From NCBI GenBank assembly GCA_045594885.1, contig JAZNZJ010000030.1:1-7767 (forward strand): a stretch of 7,767 nt of DNA. The letters run 5' to 3'. Every line of letters begins with the position of its first letter. Positions within the stretch are counted from its first letter, which is position 1. The position numbers and the translations under genes were made by a program. Positions 4,975 through 7,767 of this stretch are shown here, piece after piece. Under the pieces are notes generated by a model. The model did not search any database, was not told the origin of the DNA, and saw only the letters and a list, made by a program, of their open reading frames with translations. This stretch comes from Fimenecus sp045594885. GTDB taxonomy: Bacteria > Bacillota > Clostridia > Oscillospirales > Acutalibacteraceae.

Positions 4975-5667
4975 TTAAAATGCTAGCCAAAACATATATA
5001 AACCGATGAGCAAAATCGCAGTACCCATCACTATTTTTAAGAACTTTGCGGCGGTCTTGTACCGTTCACTATTATTGATTTTCTGCACGAAGCCTACAGA
5101 TGTTCCTGCAACCATTACAAGAGCACTGTGACCGATAGAGTAAAACAGCATCAATAGGATACCCCACAACATTTTACCTTCTCCTGCAATAATGGCAAGC
5201 AGAGCAATCAAAACGGGTGTTGAGCAGGGTGAAGAGAATATGCCGCCAAGTATTCCTGCAATTAATGCACCTGTAAAACCACGCTTTCGGTTTTTAGACA
5301 GCAAATTAGTCGAGGGTATAAAGTCAAATATTTCCCAAGTCTGCAATGCCATAAGTACCATCAGAATACCAAGAATGATGTACCATACAGGCGAAGATGT
5401 TCCCATCAGTTTACCTGCGGATGTGGCTATAACTCCAAGCGTTACAAAAGTAACTGCTGTTCCTATTGAGAATACCGCAGAATAGGCAAAAGCTTTTTTC
5501 GTATTCTTTTCACCAACACCACCAACATAGCCGACAATCAGCGGAACGCTTGAAAGTGAACAAGGTGTAACCGATGTGAGAAGTCCGGCAAGCAGAGCAA
5601 GTAGTGGTGCAAGCCACATATTGTTGCCGATAACTTCAGCTATCTGTGAGAGCCAAGAGTTTATCAT
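4975..5667 (-). CDS. ccdA: CcdA-type transmembrane thiol-disulfide reductant carrier
   Basis: This protein moves reducing equivalents from a cytosolic thioredoxin to thioredoxin-like proteins outside the membrane (DsbD membrane-domain family, PF02683). The 230 residues hold about six membrane segments (roughly 18-45, 60-84, 93-113, 131-161, 166-188, 208-229). The two redox cysteines occur in the expected symmetric motifs: TPCSLSSVPL (C36) and SSPCSTPVL (C148). The length is normal for CcdA. The ATG immediately follows the stop of the upstream thioredoxin gene, with GGGAG at 5676-5680 placed 8 bases upstream, so translation is coupled. Although the family is named for cytochrome c maturation, no cytochrome genes are here. 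The context points to the two flanking thioredoxins as its partners. Confidence 0.92.
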   Translation of the reverse strand: MINSWLSQIAEVIGNNMWLAPLLALLAGLLTSVTPCSLSSVPLIVGYVGGVGEKNTKKAFAYSAVFSIGTAVTFVTLGVIATSAGKLMGTSSPVWYIILGILMVLMALQTWEIFDFIPSTNLLSKNRKRGFTGALIAGILGGIFSSPCSTPVLIALLAIIAGEGKMLWGILLMLFYSIGHSALVMVAGTSVGFVQKINNSERYKTAAKFLKIVMGTAILLIGLYMFWLAF

Positions 5668-6207
5668 TTACTCCACTCCCATCTCTTTTAGTATTGCCCT
5701 CATCTGTTCCTCTGTCAGACCACCCTGATGAACGGTAAATGTGTGCTCGCCTGTGGTTTTATCTGAGTACATATCAAACTGAATTTCCTTTGCAAGGGCG
5801 TCGCTCGGAACAAAGGGTGTTCCGTCTGCATTAAAAAATACTTGCGTGGGGATAACTTGCACGGGAACATTGGCGGCGGCATCGTAATATTGCCACACAT
5901 CTACAAATTTAATAAAGGCTTTTCCTTGCATTTCCGCATTCAGCTTTTTCAGTACAGGAGCCATTTGTTTGCAGGGAATACAAGAGTCTGCACCATAGTC
6001 TGCGATAACAGGCAGTCCGTATTCAGAAAGTGCTACAAAGTCAATTTGCTCTGTTGCATTAAGGCTGAAATCCGCAGTACCTTGTGAGGTTGGTTGATTT
6101 TCTGCAGGCTTTTCCGATATAGTCTTAAATATCCAAATGCCACCGATTACAGCAACGATTAAAAAGGGAACAATTATCTTTACCCATAATGGTGTTTTCT
6201 TTTTCAT
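5668..6207 (-). CDS. Membrane-anchored extracytoplasmic thioredoxin-like protein
   Basis: This 179-residue protein has a basic start (MKKKTPLWVK) and one membrane anchor or uncleaved signal (about 9-28). A Pro/Gln/Thr-rich linker leads into a thioredoxin domain (about 50-179) with active site DSC76IPC79K and cis-proline at VIP120T. There is no lipobox cysteine, so it is anchored by the helix. The positive N-terminus puts the thioredoxin domain outside the cell membrane. An insert around 133-163 after the usual strand precedes the final helix. CcdA, encoded directly after it, is its likely reductant. Its target could be the permease cysteines or an extracellular arsenic thiol species, which is inference. 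AAAGGA lies about 10 bases before the ATG. Confidence 0.9.
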   Translation of the reverse strand: MKKKTPLWVKIIVPFLIVAVIGGIWIFKTISEKPAENQPTSQGTADFSLNATEQIDFVALSEYGLPVIADYGADSCIPCKQMAPVLKKLNAEMQGKAFIKFVDVWQYYDAAANVPVQVIPTQVFFNADGTPFVPSDALAKEIQFDMYSDKTTGEHTFTVHQGGLTEEQMRAILKEMGVE

Positions 6208-6222
6208 CTTTCATACGTCCTT

Positions 6223-7236
6223 TCAGATTATTAGCGGTTGAATAAGGTTGAAGAAGTAACCTACGATAATAATTCCTAATGTGCAGAGTGCAACAAAAAT
6301 GCCGAGCAATTTCGGCTTAACCGCTTTGCGGAGCATAATCATAGACGGTAGCGACAGAGTGGTGACACCCATCATAAAGGAAAGTACAACACCGAGCAAT
6401 GCTCCTTTTGAAAGCAAGGCTTCGGCAATGGGAATTGTACCGAAAATATCAGCGTACATGGGTACACCTGCAATCGTTGCAAGAATAACACCAAAAGGAT
6501 TATTGTCACCAAGTGCCTTAACAATAAAATCTTCGGGTATCCAATTATGAATAATAGCACCTATACCTACACCAACCAATACATAAGGGAACACTTTTTT
6601 AGCGGTAGAAAGAACTTGTTCGACAGCATATTTCATACGGTCTTTGAAATGCAGTTCTTCTTGCGGAACATCAAGTGTTTTAGCATTTCGGATATATTCT
6701 TCCACTTGATTTTCAAGATGGAGTTTCTCAATAAGCGTTCCACCGATAACAGCAATTACAAGTCCTAACACCACATACAACAGTGCAACTTTCCAACCGA
6801 AAATACTCATAAGCAACACAAGGCTACCGAGGTCAACCATAGGTGAAGAAATGAGGAATGAAAATGTTACACCAAGGGGTAAGCCTGCACTTGTAAAGCC
6901 GATAAACAGCGGAATAGACGAGCAAGAGCAGAATGGCGTTACCGTACCGAGTAAAGCTGCAATAATGTTTGCACCGACACCGTGAAATCTGCCGAGTATC
7001 TTCTTTGTTCTTTCTGGCGGAAAGTAACTCTGGATATATGAGATAATCAAAATCAGTACGCCAAGCAGTACCATAATTTTGATTGTATCATAAATAAAGA
7101 ATTGCACACTTCCACCGATTCTACTTGCGGTATCCAAACCGCAAGCATTCAGAATAGTTTCAATCAGCCGATTAAGCCAACTCATACCAAGGATTTCATT
7201 CTGAAATAAATCCCACGTAGTTTTTAATGCTTCCAT
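6223..7236 (-). CDS. PF03773-family permease (ArsP-like)
   Basis: This 337-residue polytopic membrane protein belongs to the permease family that includes ArsP, an exporter of trivalent organoarsenicals. It has two related halves of about four helices each. The first half carries the signature TPFC103SC105SSIPLF followed by GLPLGVTFSFLISSPMVD. The second carries GVPMYADIFGTIPIAEAL. A charged loop (about 169-205) separates them. The C-x-C pair could bind a trivalent arsenical. Its place right after arsR and its operon with arsC support an arsenic role, but other family members move other metals or are uncharacterised, so the substrate is not settled. AAAGGAGC at 7245-7252 sits eight bases before the ATG. 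No ArsB or Acr3 pump is in the window. Confidence 0.88.
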   Translation of the reverse strand: MEALKTTWDLFQNEILGMSWLNRLIETILNACGLDTASRIGGSVQFFIYDTIKIMVLLGVLILIISYIQSYFPPERTKKILGRFHGVGANIIAALLGTVTPFCSCSSIPLFIGFTSAGLPLGVTFSFLISSPMVDLGSLVLLMSIFGWKVALLYVVLGLVIAVIGGTLIEKLHLENQVEEYIRNAKTLDVPQEELHFKDRMKYAVEQVLSTAKKVFPYVLVGVGIGAIIHNWIPEDFIVKALGDNNPFGVILATIAGVPMYADIFGTIPIAEALLSKGALLGVVLSFMMGVTTLSLPSMIMLRKAVKPKLLGIFVALCTLGIIIVGYFFNLIQPLII

Positions 7237-7253
7237 AAAGAAAAGCTCCTTTC

Positions 7254-7287
7254 ATAGATAAATACATTCAAATATATCTATATATAG
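7254..7287. promoter_or_regulatory. ATAGATA/TATCTAT pair between arsR and the permease
   Basis: ATAGATA (7254-7260) and TATCTAT (7275-7281) repeat the arms of the arsR operator candidate, here 14 bases apart. CTATATATAG (7278-7287) is also a perfect palindrome. This suggests a second ArsR binding site inside the operon. A clear promoter beside it is not visible. Confidence 0.4.
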
Positions 7288-7299
7288 TTTTTAAAGGAA

Positions 7300-7342
7300 G
7301 TCGTGCGGAAAAGTTCTGACCCTTTACTTTTCACAACACGAC
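7300..7342 (-). other. Two-tier hairpin across the arsR stop codon
   Basis: The outer stem GTCGTG (7300-7305) pairs with CACGAC (7337-7342). The inner stem GAAAAGT (7308-7314) pairs with ACTTTTC (7326-7332), across a small internal loop. The arsR stop codon lies at the loop edge. The downstream tract on the minus strand (CTTCCTTT) is weak, so it looks more like an attenuator or RNA-stability element than a full terminator. Confidence 0.4.
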
Positions 7343-7632
7343 CTTTTTTCGCATCCGCAGTTTACAGATGTGAGTTCCTTTAAGCAATTTGCCGCAACCT
7401 TTGCTCCCTCTGATGAAATGGAGTAGTGCATCCATTTGCCTTCCTTGCGACCAACCACAATGCCTGAATCACAAAGAATTTTCATATGATGAGACAGCGT
7501 AGGCTGTGTCACATTGAGTTCTTCTAGCATTTTACAGGCACACTTTTCACCGCTTCGGAGCATCTTCAAAATGCGGATGCGGTTTTCATCGCAAAAGGCT
7601 TTGAAAATCAAGGCGGTTTTTCTTTCGTCCAC
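7324..7632 (-). CDS. arsR: ArsR-family metalloid-responsive repressor
   Basis: This is a winged-helix repressor of about 102 residues that probably senses As(III). The DNA-binding part reads AFCDENRIRILKML, then GEKCACKMLEEL, the recognition helix LNVTQPTLSHHMKIL and a wing GRKEGKWMHYSIS. The CxC of GEKCACKML matches the CVC As(III) site of classical ArsR. The C-terminal tail adds CGC and CC motifs, giving several more cysteines. The start is the GTG at 7632, because GGGAGG at 7641-7646 lies 8 bases upstream. A GTG at 7641 is in frame but overlaps that binding site. It heads the operon and probably represses its own promoter. Confidence 0.92.
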   Translation of the reverse strand: MDERKTALIFKAFCDENRIRILKMLRSGEKCACKMLEELNVTQPTLSHHMKILCDSGIVVGRKEGKWMHYSISSEGAKVAANCLKELTSVNCGCEKRSCCEK

Positions 7633-7646
7633 TCCAAACACCTCCC

Positions 7647-7662
7647 ATAGATATTTATCTAT
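7647..7662. promoter_or_regulatory. Probable ArsR operator at the transcription start
   Basis: ATAGATA-TT-TATCTAT is a 16-bp inverted repeat with perfect 7-base arms. It lies immediately downstream of the arsR -10 box, over the predicted transcription start. AT-rich inverted repeats in this position are typical for the ArsR/SmtB family. Confidence 0.65.
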
Positions 7663-7667
7663 ATATC

Positions 7668-7696
7668 ATTATATGTGACATATAGATATTTGTCAA
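7668..7696 (-). promoter_or_regulatory. Promoter of the ars operon
   Basis: On the minus strand, TTGACA (7691-7696) and TATAAT (7668-7673) are both perfect consensus, 17 bases apart. An imperfect inverted repeat, TGACA (7676-7680) with TGTCA (7691-7695) and eight of ten pairs, overlaps the -35 and spacer and contains another ATAGATA, so it may be a second operator. Beyond it, 7697-7767 shows AT-rich DNA with no recognisable gene. Confidence 0.9.
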
Positions 7697-7767
7697 TAGG
7701 TTTTATATAATTATTTAATCTATTTATAACTTTACCCCAACCTCACTACCATTCTTGAAATGAAACA

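Overview
The window looks like a chromosomal segment of a low-GC Gram-positive anaerobe of the Clostridia, possibly a gut Oscillospiraceae/Ruminococcaceae-type organism. The reasons are the AT-rich intergenic DNA, strong AGGAGG-type ribosome binding sites, five near-consensus TTGACA-N17-TATNNT promoters, a clostridial FeoA/FeoB/Cys-rich small protein set and a small DUF6514-like protein. The taxonomic call is an inference from style and families, not from a search.

Layout, left to right. Bases 1-118 hold a near-perfect palindrome, a tRNA-like fragment and a bidirectional terminator. Bases 118-205 are a tRNA-Leu(CAG) gene on the minus strand with its own promoter. Bases 206-660 have no gene but are packed with repeats: a heptamer tandem repeat, a nested inverted-repeat element of about 125 bp and a separate long hairpin repeat. 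Bases 661-3344 are a minus-strand ferrous iron uptake operon, feoA - feoB - FeoB-associated Cys-rich membrane peptide, ending in a strong terminator. It carries three DtxR/IdeR-like operator boxes of the form TTAGN6CTAA. Bases 3390-3669 are a monocistronic small gene with a consensus promoter and a perfect 12-bp palindrome between -35 and -10. Bases 3771-3960 are an initiator tRNA-fMet gene on the plus strand with promoter and terminator. A second hairpin with a T-tract follows.

Bases 4189-7696 are a six-gene minus-strand arsenic-type operon: arsR - PF03773 (ArsP-like) permease - membrane-anchored thioredoxin - CcdA - Cys-rich TM0996-type thioredoxin - arsC. The last four genes are packed tightly (gaps of 0, 29 and 1 bases). 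arsR is preceded by a perfect consensus promoter flanked by ATAGATA/TATCTAT operator-like repeats.

How they work together. The feo genes import Fe2+ across the inner membrane, probably shut off by an iron-loaded DtxR-family repressor. In the ars operon, ArsC would reduce arsenate using thiols, and the permease would export a trivalent arsenic species. The TM0996 thioredoxin, CcdA and the anchored thioredoxin form a plausible dithiol relay across the membrane. No ArsB or Acr3 arsenite pump is in the window, so the permease may be the only exporter in this operon. The redox-relay-plus-permease arrangement is the most interesting system here. Its parts belong to known families, but how the relay serves arsenic handling is inference.
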